Shown: positions 35,460 to 43,597 of the stretch, piece by piece
Position numbering within the stretch: position 1 is the first letter of the stretch
Layout of the letters: each line of letters begins with the position of its first letter
Assembly (NCBI GenBank): GCA_031374415.1
Contig: JANMGB010000275.1
Coordinates: forward strand, 1 to 64,000
Direction: 5' to 3'
Length of the DNA stretch: 64,000 nt
From: CANHBY01 sp031374415
GTDB lineage: Bacteria; Pseudomonadota; Gammaproteobacteria; Burkholderiales; Burkholderiaceae_C
Made by a program: the position numbers and the translations under genes
The notes under the pieces: generated by a model
What the model was told of the DNA's origin: nothing
What the model saw: only the letters and a program-made list of their open reading frames with translations
Databases searched by the model: none

Positions 35460-36211
35460 CACCCGCGCCCATGGACCGCAGCTTTGGCCGCGTCGCGCTC
35501 AGCCGTGGTTTGTGCCACTTTGTCACGCACATAGGACGGTAAGGCGTGCATGGCCTCCAGGATCTCGCCGCGCGCCCAGGCCTGGCGGGCCAGCGGCACC
35601 AAGGCATGCGCGCGCGGCAAGGCCTGCGGCAGACGCTGGGCCGCCCCCGTGAGCAGTTGCTCACCGAAGGCCGCCAAGGCCGTGCCCGCCACCACCTGAG
35701 CGGGGGCGCCTTGCCAGCGCTGGTTGAGCGCCTGAGCGCTGGTGAGGTGGGGCTCCATCAGGGTGATCCACTGGCCGGCTTGCCACTGGTAGTGGGCGGC
35801 GTAGATTTCGTCCATGCGTGCGTCCATGGTCACCCACAGGGTGGGCGTGGCGTGGGATGCATGGGGCCAGGCCAGCGTGGTCGCGGCATCTTGGGCCACG
35901 GCCATCAGGGTATCCAACGCCAACACCGGCTTGCCCGCCCCAAACGCCAACCCTTGGGCCACGGAGCACGCGGTACGCAAGCCAGTGAAAGCGCCGGGCC
36001 CGCGGCCAAAAGCCACCGCATCCAAAGCGGACCAGGTGCAGTGGGCGTCGGCCATCATGGCTTTGATCGCGGGAATCAAGCGGGCCGAGGCCTGGGCGCC
36101 GCCCGGCTCTTCCGTTACCCACTGTCCTTGGGGGGTCGTTAAAACCACACACATGAGTTCGGTGGCGGTGTCAAACGCCAGCACATGGGAAAGATCAGCT
36201 CTTGGCTTCAT
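35459..36211 (-). CDS. tsaB: tRNA threonylcarbamoyladenosine synthesis protein TsaB
   Basis: A 250-residue ASKHA-fold protein. It works with TsaD and TsaE to place t6A at position 37 of ANN-decoding tRNAs. The N-terminus VLAFDTATELMCVVL and the block VAFGRGPGAFTGLRTACSVAQG are diagnostic for TsaB. ATG 36211 (MKPRADLSHVL) is chosen; the longer frame starts without support. Its stop overlaps rimI. TsaD and TsaE are not in the window. Confidence 0.94.
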   Translation of the reverse strand: MKPRADLSHVLAFDTATELMCVVLTTPQGQWVTEEPGGAQASARLIPAIKAMMADAHCTWSALDAVAFGRGPGAFTGLRTACSVAQGLAFGAGKPVLALDTLMAVAQDAATTLAWPHASHATPTLWVTMDARMDEIYAAHYQWQAGQWITLMEPHLTSAQALNQRWQGAPAQVVAGTALAAFGEQLLTGAAQRLPQALPRAHALVPLARQAWARGEILEAMHALPSYVRDKVAQTTAERDAAKAAVHGRG

Positions 36212-36521
36212 GGACAGCACAGGCTCGGCACTCAAGGTGGCAAGCGGCAAAACGGGACACAAAGTGTACCCGGGCAGGGGGTGGGCTCAGACAACGAACG
36301 CGCCCGACGTTTGCGGTTGACGAGCGCTCAGCTGCCACACCCTGCCAGCGCCCCCCCAAAAAAACCACGTGCCGTGTCGGGCGAAGGGGTCCGCGGCAAA
36401 AATACCCCTAATTCGGGTGTTTTCACGGCCGCCCCCCCCCCGGATGAGGAGCAACAATGTCATCATGAGGCTGCTGCTGGAACGGCAGCCGCTGTATCGT
36501 TTGAATTGTCGAGGCCTCCTC
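36212..36521. other. divergent intergenic region with poly-C tract
   Basis: 310 bp between the divergent tsaB gene and an exported-protein gene. It should carry both promoters, though no convincing -35/-10 pair was found. It holds a C10 homopolymer at 36432-36441, an A8 run near 36358-36365 and the TTCGGGTGTTTTCACGG stretch around 36412-36428. No gene is supported; short frames reading through it lack ribosome sites. Confidence 0.5.
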
Positions 36522-37133
36522 ATGTCGAAAAAAGCATCGTCCATCAGCCATCGCCTGACCCTTCGTTTGAAGCAGTTGTCACTGGGGTTGGCGCTCGGCA
36601 TCACGGCCAGTGCGTCGGCGTGGGCCGGCACCCACCAAGATTTTGAGAGCAACAACCCCTTTGCCCGCATGGGCTACTTGCTCGACCGTCCGGCAACTGC
36701 CGCAACCGCGGTCGGCGCTCAACAGGTGTGGGGGCAGGTGTTTCAATTGCTCCGTGACGCCAACGGCGTTCCCAGCAAAGCACGCTTTGAAGGCGCTTTT
36801 GGTGCCCCCATGCGCGAGTCATTGATTGGCGGCGACGCCACCTTCTACGGCTTGAATTCAGGCCAGGGAGCCTACTTTGACGTGGGCCTGAGCTGGTACC
36901 GGGGCGACAAAATGCAAAGCCGCGCGCGCTCAGCCCACATGGTGGATGAGCAACAAGCCTGCGTGAGCGCAGCCGCGGCCAGCCAAGATCTGATGGCCCT
37001 GGGTTGGATGCCTGGCCAATACGATGGCCGCAACGGCAACTTTTACTCCTTTGCTAAGCGCAAAGGCCAAGAGCGCATTTTTCTCTACGTCACGCAGGGT
37101 TGTGTGAACCGCGTGAGCATGTCGGTGGCGTAA
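36522..37133 (+). CDS. exported protein of unknown function
   Basis: A 203-residue protein with a clear Sec signal peptide: SKKASSISHRLTLRLKQL is basic, followed by SLGLALGITASASAWAG with a cleavage site after SAWA. The mature part has one Cys in QQACVSAAAA and one in VTQGCVN, which may form a disulfide. No domain recognised. It stands alone between divergent tsaB and the DUF2782 gene. ATG 36522 is preceded by GAGGCCTCCTC, a weak ribosome site. Confidence 0.72.
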   Translation: MSKKASSISHRLTLRLKQLSLGLALGITASASAWAGTHQDFESNNPFARMGYLLDRPATAATAVGAQQVWGQVFQLLRDANGVPSKARFEGAFGAPMRESLIGGDATFYGLNSGQGAYFDVGLSWYRGDKMQSRARSAHMVDEQQACVSAAAASQDLMALGWMPGQYDGRNGNFYSFAKRKGQERIFLYVTQGCVNRVSMSVA

Positions 37134-37210
37134 GCGGCTGCACAGCCGCTGCGTCACGCATGTTGGGCGGACCGGCATTGCGGGACCATCCCCGGCCCTA
37201 CAATGGAGCG

Positions 37211-37654
37211 ATGATCGCCCCATTGTGCTCCGCTGGCCGATTGGCGTCGCACGCCATGTTTCTTGTCATCTGCTGGGGTGCTGGCAGTGCCCTGGCAGCA
37301 CCCGCTGTCGCGCCCCCACCCGACTTGAGCAAGATGAGCGCAGTGCCTGTGGCGGCCACACCCCCCAAAACTGCAGCGCCGACCCAGAGCCGCCGTGCGC
37401 TACCCGGCAAAGCAGACAACTCATCCAGCACCACCTTGGCCGCGCCGGGTGAGCCCGTGGTTCAGCGCAACGTGATCGAGGATGACGGCGCGCGCATTGA
37501 AGAAACCCGCGTGCGCGGGCAGGTTCAGCGCATCACAGTGACCCCCAAAGTCGGCAGCCAGGCCAGCTATGAAATTTTGCCGGGCGATGGCTCGGGTTCA
37601 GAATCCTCACGCAGCTCCGCGGGCAAGCGCGTCTGGAACGTCCTGCAGTTCTGA
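37211..37654 (+). CDS. DUF2782 exported protein
   Basis: A 147-residue protein with an N-terminal hydrophobic signal (MFLVICWGAGSALAAPA) and a C-terminal DUF2782-like domain: VVQRNVIEDDGARIEETRVR followed by ITVTPKVGSQASYEILPGD. TACAAT at 37199-37204 looks like a -10 but lies only six bases before ATG 37211. If it is real, either the mRNA is almost leaderless or translation starts at the in-frame ATG 37256. It precedes thrB by 27 bp, the usual place for this family in Burkholderiales. Function unknown. Confidence 0.78.
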   Translation: MIAPLCSAGRLASHAMFLVICWGAGSALAAPAVAPPPDLSKMSAVPVAATPPKTAAPTQSRRALPGKADNSSSTTLAAPGEPVVQRNVIEDDGARIEETRVRGQVQRITVTPKVGSQASYEILPGDGSGSESSRSSAGKRVWNVLQF

Positions 37655-37681
37655 CTAGACCACTGACACTCAACTTGCCCT

Positions 37682-38650
37682 ATGGCTGTATTCACCGAAG
37701 TGCCGTTCGACGAAGCGGCCCGTTTGTTGGCCCGATTGCAGCTGGGGCGTCTGGGTGAGCTTCAGGGGATTGCCTCGGGCATCGAGAACACCAATTATTT
37801 CGTCACCTCCGATCAAGGCCGCTATGTTTTGACGGTGTTCGAGCGGCTGGGCTTTGAACAACTGCCGTTTTATTTGCACCTGATGGAGCACCTGGCCCAG
37901 CAGGGCATTCCGGTGCCCGCCCCCCATGCCGATGCTTCGGGCGAGCTGCTGCACACCGTGCAAGGCAAACCTGCCGCGGTGGTGGATCGCCTGAGGGGGG
38001 GGCATCAGTTGTCGCCCAGCGCAGGTCATTGCGGCAGTGTCGGTGCCATGCTGGCCCGCATGCACCTGGCGGGGCAAAGTTACCCTCGGCAGCAAGACAA
38101 TTTGCGCGGTTTGGCGTGGTGGACGCAGACGGTGCCGGTGGTGCTGCCCTTCTTGTCGGCGGCACAGGCCGCCTGCTTACGTGACGAGCTAGCCTATCAG
38201 CAGCAGCTGGCGACTTCAGCGGCTTTCGCGCAGTTGCCCCGCGGCCCGATTCATGCGGATTTGTTTCGGGACAACGTGTTGTTTGATCACCTTGATGGGG
38301 TCGATCAACTCAGCGGTTTTTTTGATTTTTACTTCGCCGGGACAGACGTCTTTTTGTTTGACCTGGGCGTGTGCCTGAATGACTGGTGTGTGGACCTGGA
38401 CAGCGGCCTGTTGGCTGATGACCGCGCCCAAGCCATGCTCGCGGCCTATGATGGTGTGCGCGCGCTCAACAGCACCGAGCTTCGGCTGCTGCCAGCCATG
38501 ATGCGGGCGGCGGCCCTGCGCTTTTGGATTTCACGGCTATGGGACAAGCACTTGCCACGTGACGCCGCCTTGCTGAGCGCCCATGACCCCGCCCATTTCG
38601 AGCGGGTATTGCGCTGCCGCATCGAACAGCCTTGGCACTACCTGCGTTGA
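37682..38650 (+). CDS. thrB: homoserine kinase, APH-fold type
   Basis: A 322-residue kinase of the aminoglycoside-phosphotransferase fold that phosphorylates homoserine for threonine synthesis. The start MAVFTEVPFDEAARLL and block GIASGIENTNYFVTS match the type-II ThrB of proteobacteria. The catalytic loop is GPIHADLFRDNVLFD and the metal site is FFDFYFAGTD. The gene is followed after 14 bp by a membrane protein gene. Confidence 0.94.
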   Translation: MAVFTEVPFDEAARLLARLQLGRLGELQGIASGIENTNYFVTSDQGRYVLTVFERLGFEQLPFYLHLMEHLAQQGIPVPAPHADASGELLHTVQGKPAAVVDRLRGGHQLSPSAGHCGSVGAMLARMHLAGQSYPRQQDNLRGLAWWTQTVPVVLPFLSAAQAACLRDELAYQQQLATSAAFAQLPRGPIHADLFRDNVLFDHLDGVDQLSGFFDFYFAGTDVFLFDLGVCLNDWCVDLDSGLLADDRAQAMLAAYDGVRALNSTELRLLPAMMRAAALRFWISRLWDKHLPRDAALLSAHDPAHFERVLRCRIEQPWHYLR

Positions 38651-38664
38651 CCTTGAATTCCCCC

Positions 38665-39504
38665 ATGACTGACCCTGCCGTATCTTTATCTTCCATCGGG
38701 CCCCAACCCATGAGCCTTCAATCGGTTCACGCCCGAGAAGGTGTGGCCTGGATTCAGCAGGCCTTCGCTTTGTTCATGAAACACCCGATTGGCTTTGCAG
38801 GGCTGTTTTCTGCCAGCATGCTGGTCATGATGCTGGTGATGTTGATGCCCGTGGTGGGCGTGCTCTTCGTCCTCATGGCCGTGCCTTGGCTGTCACTCGG
38901 ATTCATGCAAGCCAGTCGGCTGGCCATGGATGGCAAGGTGCCCTTGGTGAGCATATTTTTTTTACCCCTGCGCACGAAGCCCTCACGCGTGCGGGCGCTG
39001 TTGCTGCTGGGCGCAAGCTACCTGGCAGCTGCTTTCGTCATGGTGCTGCTGGCCAACTGGCTCGATGGCGGCGCCCTGGCGGAGTTGGTTCAAAAGTCCG
39101 TTGAGGCCAACGGGGACGCGCAGCAGTTGATATTGAACCCGGAGTTTCAATCGGCCGTGGCTTTGCGCCTGGGCATGAGTGCCGTGTTGGCCATTCCGTT
39201 TTGGCACGCGCCACCCCTGGTGTATTGGGGCGCACAGCCTGTGGGCCGGGCCGTGGTGTTCAGCCTGATGGCCATGTGGCGTAACAGGATGGCCTTTGTG
39301 GTCTATGCCCTCGCTTGGGCCTTGGTGTTGATGGTGTTGGCATTGACATGTTCCGTCATTCTGGACGCCGCCGGCTTGAGCGCTTTGCTGCCTGTGGTGA
39401 GCCTGATTTTCATGACGGTGCTGAGTACGGTGTTCTACATCTCCACCTACTTCAGCTTCGCGGGCTGTTTTTGGCCTCAAACCCAACAACCCTCAACCTC
39501 ATGA
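38665..39504 (+). CDS. BPSS1780-family membrane protein
   Basis: A 279-residue integral membrane protein with about five or six helices, for example GLFSASMLVMMLVMLMPVVG, ALLLLGASYLAAAFVMVLLA and VVYALAWALVLMVLALTCSV. It resembles the BPSS1780 family seen beside thrB in Burkholderiales. Transport or other function is unknown. ATG 38665 is chosen; a Met 15 residues later (MSLQSVHAREG) is an alternative. It overlaps folE by four bases (ATGA). Confidence 0.8.
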   Translation: MTDPAVSLSSIGPQPMSLQSVHAREGVAWIQQAFALFMKHPIGFAGLFSASMLVMMLVMLMPVVGVLFVLMAVPWLSLGFMQASRLAMDGKVPLVSIFFLPLRTKPSRVRALLLLGASYLAAAFVMVLLANWLDGGALAELVQKSVEANGDAQQLILNPEFQSAVALRLGMSAVLAIPFWHAPPLVYWGAQPVGRAVVFSLMAMWRNRMAFVVYALAWALVLMVLALTCSVILDAAGLSALLPVVSLIFMTVLSTVFYISTYFSFAGCFWPQTQQPSTS

Positions 39505-40226
39505 ACAACAAACCCGTGATATTCAAAAGTGAAGAAGAGTTGGCCGCCTTGAGCGCCTCGGAACGTATTCGTTATCGCTTGGTGGGCGCCAATTGCCGCT
39601 ATCACGCCAATGACAACATCTCGGCGTTCGTTCGGGAGGGTGAGCTCGAAGAGCTGAAAGCCGAAGTGCAGGCCAAAATGGCCGAGGTGCTGCAGGCCTT
39701 GGTGATCGACACCGAGAGCGATCACAACACCCAAGACACGGCCAAGCGCGTGGCCAAGATGTTTTTGCAAGAGGTGTTCAAGGGCCGTTATGTGCCCATG
39801 CCGGCAGTCACTGAGTTTCCGAACATCTCGCGCCTGAACGAGCTGATGATTGTGGGCCCGGTCACCGTGCGCAGCGCCTGCTCGCACCACCTGTGCCCGA
39901 TCATGGGCCGGGTGTGGATTGGCATTTTGCCCAACGAGCACTCCAACCTGATCGGCCTGTCCAAATATGCCCGCATCTGCGACTGGATCATGAGCCGGCC
40001 ACAAATTCAAGAAGAGGCCGTCACCATGCTGGCCAATGAACTGCAAACGCGCGTGCAGCCCGACGGGCTGGCCATCGTGATGGAGGCCGATCACTTTTGC
40101 ATGCATTGGCGGGGCGTGAAAGACAGTGAGTCCATGATGACCAACAGCGTCATGCGGGGTGCCTTCTTGAAAGATGCCACCTTGCGGCGCGAGTTTTTGT
40201 CGTTGTTGAGCAAGAAAAACAGTTAG
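39501..40226 (+). CDS. folE: GTP cyclohydrolase I
   Basis: A 241-residue enzyme that makes 7,8-dihydroneopterin triphosphate, the first step of folate and pterin synthesis. Zinc and active-site blocks are VRSACSHHLCPIMGRVWIG (Cys, His, His) and MEADHFCMHWRGV (third zinc Cys). The allosteric-loop region begins YHANDNISAF. The long form with an N-terminal extension is typical of betaproteobacteria. The TAG stop is joined to a hairpin and followed by a BLUF gene. Confidence 0.95.
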   Translation: MNNKPVIFKSEEELAALSASERIRYRLVGANCRYHANDNISAFVREGELEELKAEVQAKMAEVLQALVIDTESDHNTQDTAKRVAKMFLQEVFKGRYVPMPAVTEFPNISRLNELMIVGPVTVRSACSHHLCPIMGRVWIGILPNEHSNLIGLSKYARICDWIMSRPQIQEEAVTMLANELQTRVQPDGLAIVMEADHFCMHWRGVKDSESMMTNSVMRGAFLKDATLRREFLSLLSKKNS

Positions 40227-40273
40227 GGTCTGTTCGGAAAGTCATCTTCCGAACAGACCATAGACCATTTTTT
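40227..40273 (+). terminator. hairpin after folE, probable terminator
   Basis: A 13-bp perfect stem GGTCTGTTCGGAA (40227-40239) and TTCCGAACAGACC (40247-40259) has a 7-base loop, followed by a T6 run at 40268-40273. The stem begins one base after the folE stop. The T run is eight bases from the stem, so it is not a textbook intrinsic terminator. The stem is also the inverted form of the CTAG-GG(C/T)CTGTT motif found elsewhere in this window. Confidence 0.6.
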
Positions 40274-40293
40274 GCCCCCTCCAGGAGACCCTC

Positions 40294-40719
40294 ATGCTCG
40301 TACGCCTGATGTATGCCAGCCGCGCCACCGAACTGGCGAGCCAAGATGACTTGGTCGCCATTCTCAAAAAGGCTAAAGCCAACAACCCCGCTCATGGGAT
40401 CACAGGGGTGCTGTGCTGCTCGGGCAACATTTTTTTGCAGGTGCTCGAAGGCGGCCGCATGGAGGTCAACAAGCTTTACAACAACATCACCGCAGACCCG
40501 CGCCACCATGAGGTCATGCTGCTGAGCTTTGAGGAAATCAGCGAGCGCAGCTTTGCGAGTTGGTCCATGGGGCAAGTGCACTTGCAACGAATCAACCCGT
40601 GCTTGTTGCTGAAATACTGCGACAAGGCCGTGCTCGACCCCTACGCCATGCCCGGCGCCGCCTCCATGGCGCTGTTCAAAGAGCTGGTGGCCACGGCCTC
40701 GGTGATCGGGCAAGCTTGA
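40294..40719 (+). CDS. BLUF-domain blue-light sensor protein
   Basis: A 141-residue single-domain BLUF (FAD-binding blue-light) protein. The flavin-contact Tyr7 is in VRLMYASRA, the key Gln is in GNIFLQVLEGG, and the semi-conserved Trp is in SFASWSMGQ. No output domain is attached, so it must act through a partner. AGGAGA lies seven bases before ATG 40294. It is directly after folE, which supplies pterins, but BLUF uses FAD, so this may be chance. It is also the last gene before the chemotaxis-like cassette. Confidence 0.92.
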   Translation: MLVRLMYASRATELASQDDLVAILKKAKANNPAHGITGVLCCSGNIFLQVLEGGRMEVNKLYNNITADPRHHEVMLLSFEEISERSFASWSMGQVHLQRINPCLLLKYCDKAVLDPYAMPGAASMALFKELVATASVIGQA

Positions 40720-41088
40720 TCGGACGGCGGTCACGAGCTGCGCGAAATAGCTGACCGAAACACGGCCTTTTCGCTCGACACTGGGGTCGCTGGGTTCGAC
40801 ACACTCTCTCAATGCGCCTGCACCGCATATTCGCTGCAGGTGCACGTCTGGACATGACCGGACATCGGGGAATGTAATGTGCCGACCCGACATTTTGCTG
40901 GTGTTGCCCCTCGGGTCTATCACCACCCACCCCACGCCAAGAAGGCGCTTCACTGCGCTGTCGCCAGGCACACCAGGACACCTTCGGTGCATCTCCCGCA
41001 CTGACGGAGGTGGCTTGCCGGGCTGTTCGGTCGAGTTTCGCCCTGAGTAGCCGGGAGCCACTGCGTGAACCTCATGGACGGACCCATC
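40720..41088. other. intergenic region upstream of the chemotaxis-like cassette
   Basis: About 370 bp without a supported gene. It has short imperfect palindromes such as GCTGCAGGTGCACG near 40834 and the repeated GACATG/GGACAT/CGACAT words between 40850 and 40895. No clear sigma-70, sigma-28 or sigma-54 promoter could be recognised. The cassette promoter should lie here. Confidence 0.4.
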
Positions 41089-41265
41089 ATGTCGCGCCTG
41101 ATTCCGTGTTGGTGGTTGATGTTGTGCTTGTGGTCCTGCGCTGTCGAGTGGGCGCAGCTGTCTTCGGCCCATGGACCCACCGGCGCGACTTCACGCGGCG
41201 TCGGCGGTGAGGGTGCTGCGGTCGCACAGGTGTTGCGAGTCGGCTGGCACGGAGGGCGGACATGA
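41089..41265 (+). CDS. small putative membrane or exported peptide
   Basis: About 58 residues. It begins with a hydrophobic segment (MSRLIPCWWLMLCLWSCAVE) followed by a polar Gly-rich tail. The stop overlaps the ATG of the mini-MCP by four bases (ATGA), the same junction used by the next pair, so translation coupling is plausible. GGACGGA precedes ATG 41089; an upstream ATG 41074 is possible. No family recognised. Short length makes this tentative; it could be a leader peptide. Confidence 0.4.
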   Translation: MSRLIPCWWLMLCLWSCAVEWAQLSSAHGPTGATSRGVGGEGAAVAQVLRVGWHGGRT

Positions 41266-41990
41266 TCGAATTTTTCGTCGGCTTGCTCCTTGGTGCGACG
41301 TGCGTCGCCGGCGTCGCTTGGATGCGCGTGCGCCGCATCCTGCGCAGCAGGACCCCGACCGTTGACCCAGAGTCACTCGAGGCAGCGGACCTTGCTGCCG
41401 CCTTGTCCACCGCCGAGGAAGAGCTGCGCGCTCAACAGACCGAGATCGCGCGCCTGCTCAGCGAAGGCGAGGCACGAACGATGCAAATCCAGCGTGAGCA
41501 TGACCTGCTGCTGAGCCAGGTGCGCGAGCATGTGGCCGAGGTCAAGGCGAAGGCCTTGGGCAATTGCGACTCGCTGGCCGGTGGAATCAGCCACTTGCTC
41601 GGCGTCGTGAAAACCTTCGACCGCTGGCACGCGGAGATGAACACCCTTTTGGCGCATAACCGCGAGATGCATTTGAGGAGCGAGGAGTTCTCAGCGATCG
41701 TCAAACAGGTCGTGATCGTCGCGCTCAATGCGTCCATCGAAGCGGCTCGAGCCGGCGAACACGGCCGCGGGTTCGCGGTCGTCGCCAACGAGATCCGCAC
41801 ACTGGCCAGCCGCGCCGAGAAGCTGTCCAAGGAGTACCGCGAGAACCTCTACAAGAACGACCTGATCACCACCACCACGTTCCAGGATCTGCAGGCCGGC
41901 GGCAAGATGATCGTCAGCGCGATGACCGGCCTCGCGCTGATCAACAACAAGTCCAAGGATGTGCTGAGCTCCGAGGGGAACGTCGCATGA
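41262..41990 (+). CDS. membrane-anchored mini methyl-accepting chemotaxis-like protein
   Basis: A 242-residue protein with one N-terminal membrane helix (MIEFFVGLLLGATCVAGVAW), a coiled coil (residues about 45-100), and a short cytoplasmic signalling segment: IVALNASIEAARAGEHGRGF then AVVANEIRTLA, the conserved MCP hairpin tip. There is no periplasmic sensor, HAMP or PAS domain. The usual QTNLL before the tip is QVVIV here, so CheA/CheW contact may differ. It overlaps the downstream CheX-like gene (ATGA). Possible output: clustering or docking of the CheX/CheY partners. It may bind a ligand through the four-helix region. Confidence 0.82.
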   Translation: MIEFFVGLLLGATCVAGVAWMRVRRILRSRTPTVDPESLEAADLAAALSTAEEELRAQQTEIARLLSEGEARTMQIQREHDLLLSQVREHVAEVKAKALGNCDSLAGGISHLLGVVKTFDRWHAEMNTLLAHNREMHLRSEEFSAIVKQVVIVALNASIEAARAGEHGRGFAVVANEIRTLASRAEKLSKEYRENLYKNDLITTTTFQDLQAGGKMIVSAMTGLALINNKSKDVLSSEGNVA

Positions 41991-42541
41991 TCACGGAACG
42001 TGCCAAGGTGAGTTTCGACCATCTGCTGGTGTCGTCGCTCAAGAGCAGCATGCCGGTCGGTGGCGCCAGCGTCGCGATTGAACCCATCGCCGCGCTCGAC
42101 AAAATCAAGGAAAAGAAGATTGTGATCCTGACGGTGTCGTCATACCTGTTCCGGGCGATAGTGATCATTTATTTCAAACCCGATGCCGCAACGCGCGCCT
42201 ACTTCGACCGCCACGCGACTGAAGACGCGCCGGAGATGACCGAAGACGAGTTCTTCGACCGCGTCGCCGAGTGCGGCAACGTCTGCTGCGGCACCCTCAA
42301 CCGCGGCCTCGGGGAACACTTTCCGCACGTGGGCATGTCCACGCCCAACATCGTCGACAGAGAATGCATGCGCTACACCGACCTGCTGGCCTGCGGACTC
42401 GAGAAGCACTACATGATCACCCTCGACGGCGACCTGACCCTGTACGCGAGCCTGTGTGTGGCCGCCTACGGCAAGATCGACTTCTATGTCGATCCCGTCA
42501 TTGAGGAAGACCTGAGCGTCGGCGAACTCGAGATGTTCTGA
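41987..42541 (+). CDS. CheX-like chemotaxis phosphatase domain protein
   Basis: A 184-residue cytoplasmic protein. The stretch DRVAECGN fits the (D/S)-x3-E-x2-N phosphatase signature of the CheC/CheX/FliY family, with a Pro 22 residues after the Asn. In that family Glu and Asn act on phospho-CheY. The first 80 residues resemble the usual alpha/beta wrap (KKIVILTVSSYLFRAIVIIYF). It ends VGELEMF, matching the end of the next protein. Overlaps the mini-MCP gene by four bases and is followed by a 58-bp gap. The family call is by motif, not by full alignment. Confidence 0.7.
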   Translation: MITERAKVSFDHLLVSSLKSSMPVGGASVAIEPIAALDKIKEKKIVILTVSSYLFRAIVIIYFKPDAATRAYFDRHATEDAPEMTEDEFFDRVAECGNVCCGTLNRGLGEHFPHVGMSTPNIVDRECMRYTDLLACGLEKHYMITLDGDLTLYASLCVAAYGKIDFYVDPVIEEDLSVGELEMF

Positions 42542-42599
42542 AGCAAGCTCACATCGGCCCGACAATACCGCCCGCCATCAAACACGAAAGGATTGCCCA

Positions 42600-43568
42600 A
42601 TGAACGACACCACCCGGTTGGTCAGCAAAGTACTTCTCCTCGAACGTGATCAAGATTGCTTGCGCCAGCTCAGGAGCTTTTGCGGTGAAAACGACCTCGT
42701 CGGCTTGAAGGTGCGGCCGGACAACGTGATGTCGGTGCTGAAGTCGAATGTCGACCTCGGCGGCATCTTTCTCGCCGAGGACTTCGGCGACACAAAGGCC
42801 ACAGGCCGAGCCCTCGCGCACGCGATCCACGCCGTGCGCCCCGAACTGCCGATTTTTCTTCGTTGTGAAACACCCGGCGAGCTGTCGGACGCCGATCTGC
42901 GTGTGGCGCGTGCCGTTTACTCGACAACCGACATCGCCACATTGGTGCCGGTCATTGCCGCGTCGATCTTCTGCCTGGTGTACCCGAACGCGCTCGTGCG
43001 CGGCATCAGTGAACTCACGCTCACCGCCCTGAGGTCGCAACTCAAGCATGTCACTGTGGAGGGAGAGACGCCCTACATCGTTCGCGACCGCATCATCTAC
43101 GGCGAGATATTCACGCTGATCCCGCTCGAGAGCACCTGGTGCCGCGGCTATATGATGCTGCAGGCCAAGGAGGATGCCGTACGTCATCTGCTTGGTCTAA
43201 GCGATGCAACGTACACCACGCGGCCTGGGCTCGACTTTCGCGACCTGAACAGTTTTCTCGGCGAGGTCACGAACCTGATCTGGGGAGCGTTCAAGAACCG
43301 CTACATCTCTTACAGCGATACGAACGGGCGTCATCTGAGCCAGGTTCCCCTCGTGATCAATCACCTCCAAAAATACGTCTCGTTCGGATCGGAAGACCCT
43401 CAGCTCTGTTTCTGCTACACACTGACCGATCCCGAACGCCCAGATTTGCCACCGATGCTCATCTACCAACGGTTCGTCTTCAATCTGAGTTGGTCACCGG
43501 ACGAAATTAAAGATAACCAGTCTTCTGTCGAAGACCTGTTCAAGTCCGGCGAACTCGAGATGTTTTGA
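42600..43568 (+). CDS. pseudo-receiver fused to CheX-like phosphatase domain
   Basis: A 322-residue protein. Residues 8-120 look like a degenerate response-regulator fold: KVLLLERDQDCLRQL at the start and GIFLAEDFGDTKATG around the usual phospho-Asp, where Glu seems to replace Asp. From about residue 130 the sequence is CheX-like, with SFLGEVTNLIWGAF matching S-x3-E-x2-N. It ends SGELEMF. The downstream cheY-like gene starts 29 bp after. A role as phosphatase or scaffold for that CheY is inferred. Confidence 0.65.
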   Translation: MNDTTRLVSKVLLLERDQDCLRQLRSFCGENDLVGLKVRPDNVMSVLKSNVDLGGIFLAEDFGDTKATGRALAHAIHAVRPELPIFLRCETPGELSDADLRVARAVYSTTDIATLVPVIAASIFCLVYPNALVRGISELTLTALRSQLKHVTVEGETPYIVRDRIIYGEIFTLIPLESTWCRGYMMLQAKEDAVRHLLGLSDATYTTRPGLDFRDLNSFLGEVTNLIWGAFKNRYISYSDTNGRHLSQVPLVINHLQKYVSFGSEDPQLCFCYTLTDPERPDLPPMLIYQRFVFNLSWSPDEIKDNQSSVEDLFKSGELEMF

Positions 43569-43597
43569 TTGCGCAGGTTGGAAACAAGAGGTTCTCC

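Noticed and set aside
36369..36521. N-terminal extension of the exported protein at 36522
   Set aside because: The extension would bury the signal peptide 50 residues inside and runs through a poly-C tract.
40150..41172. 340-residue minus-strand frame across folE, BLUF and the gap
   Set aside because: Overlaps two well-supported genes on the opposite strand and has no recognisable domain.
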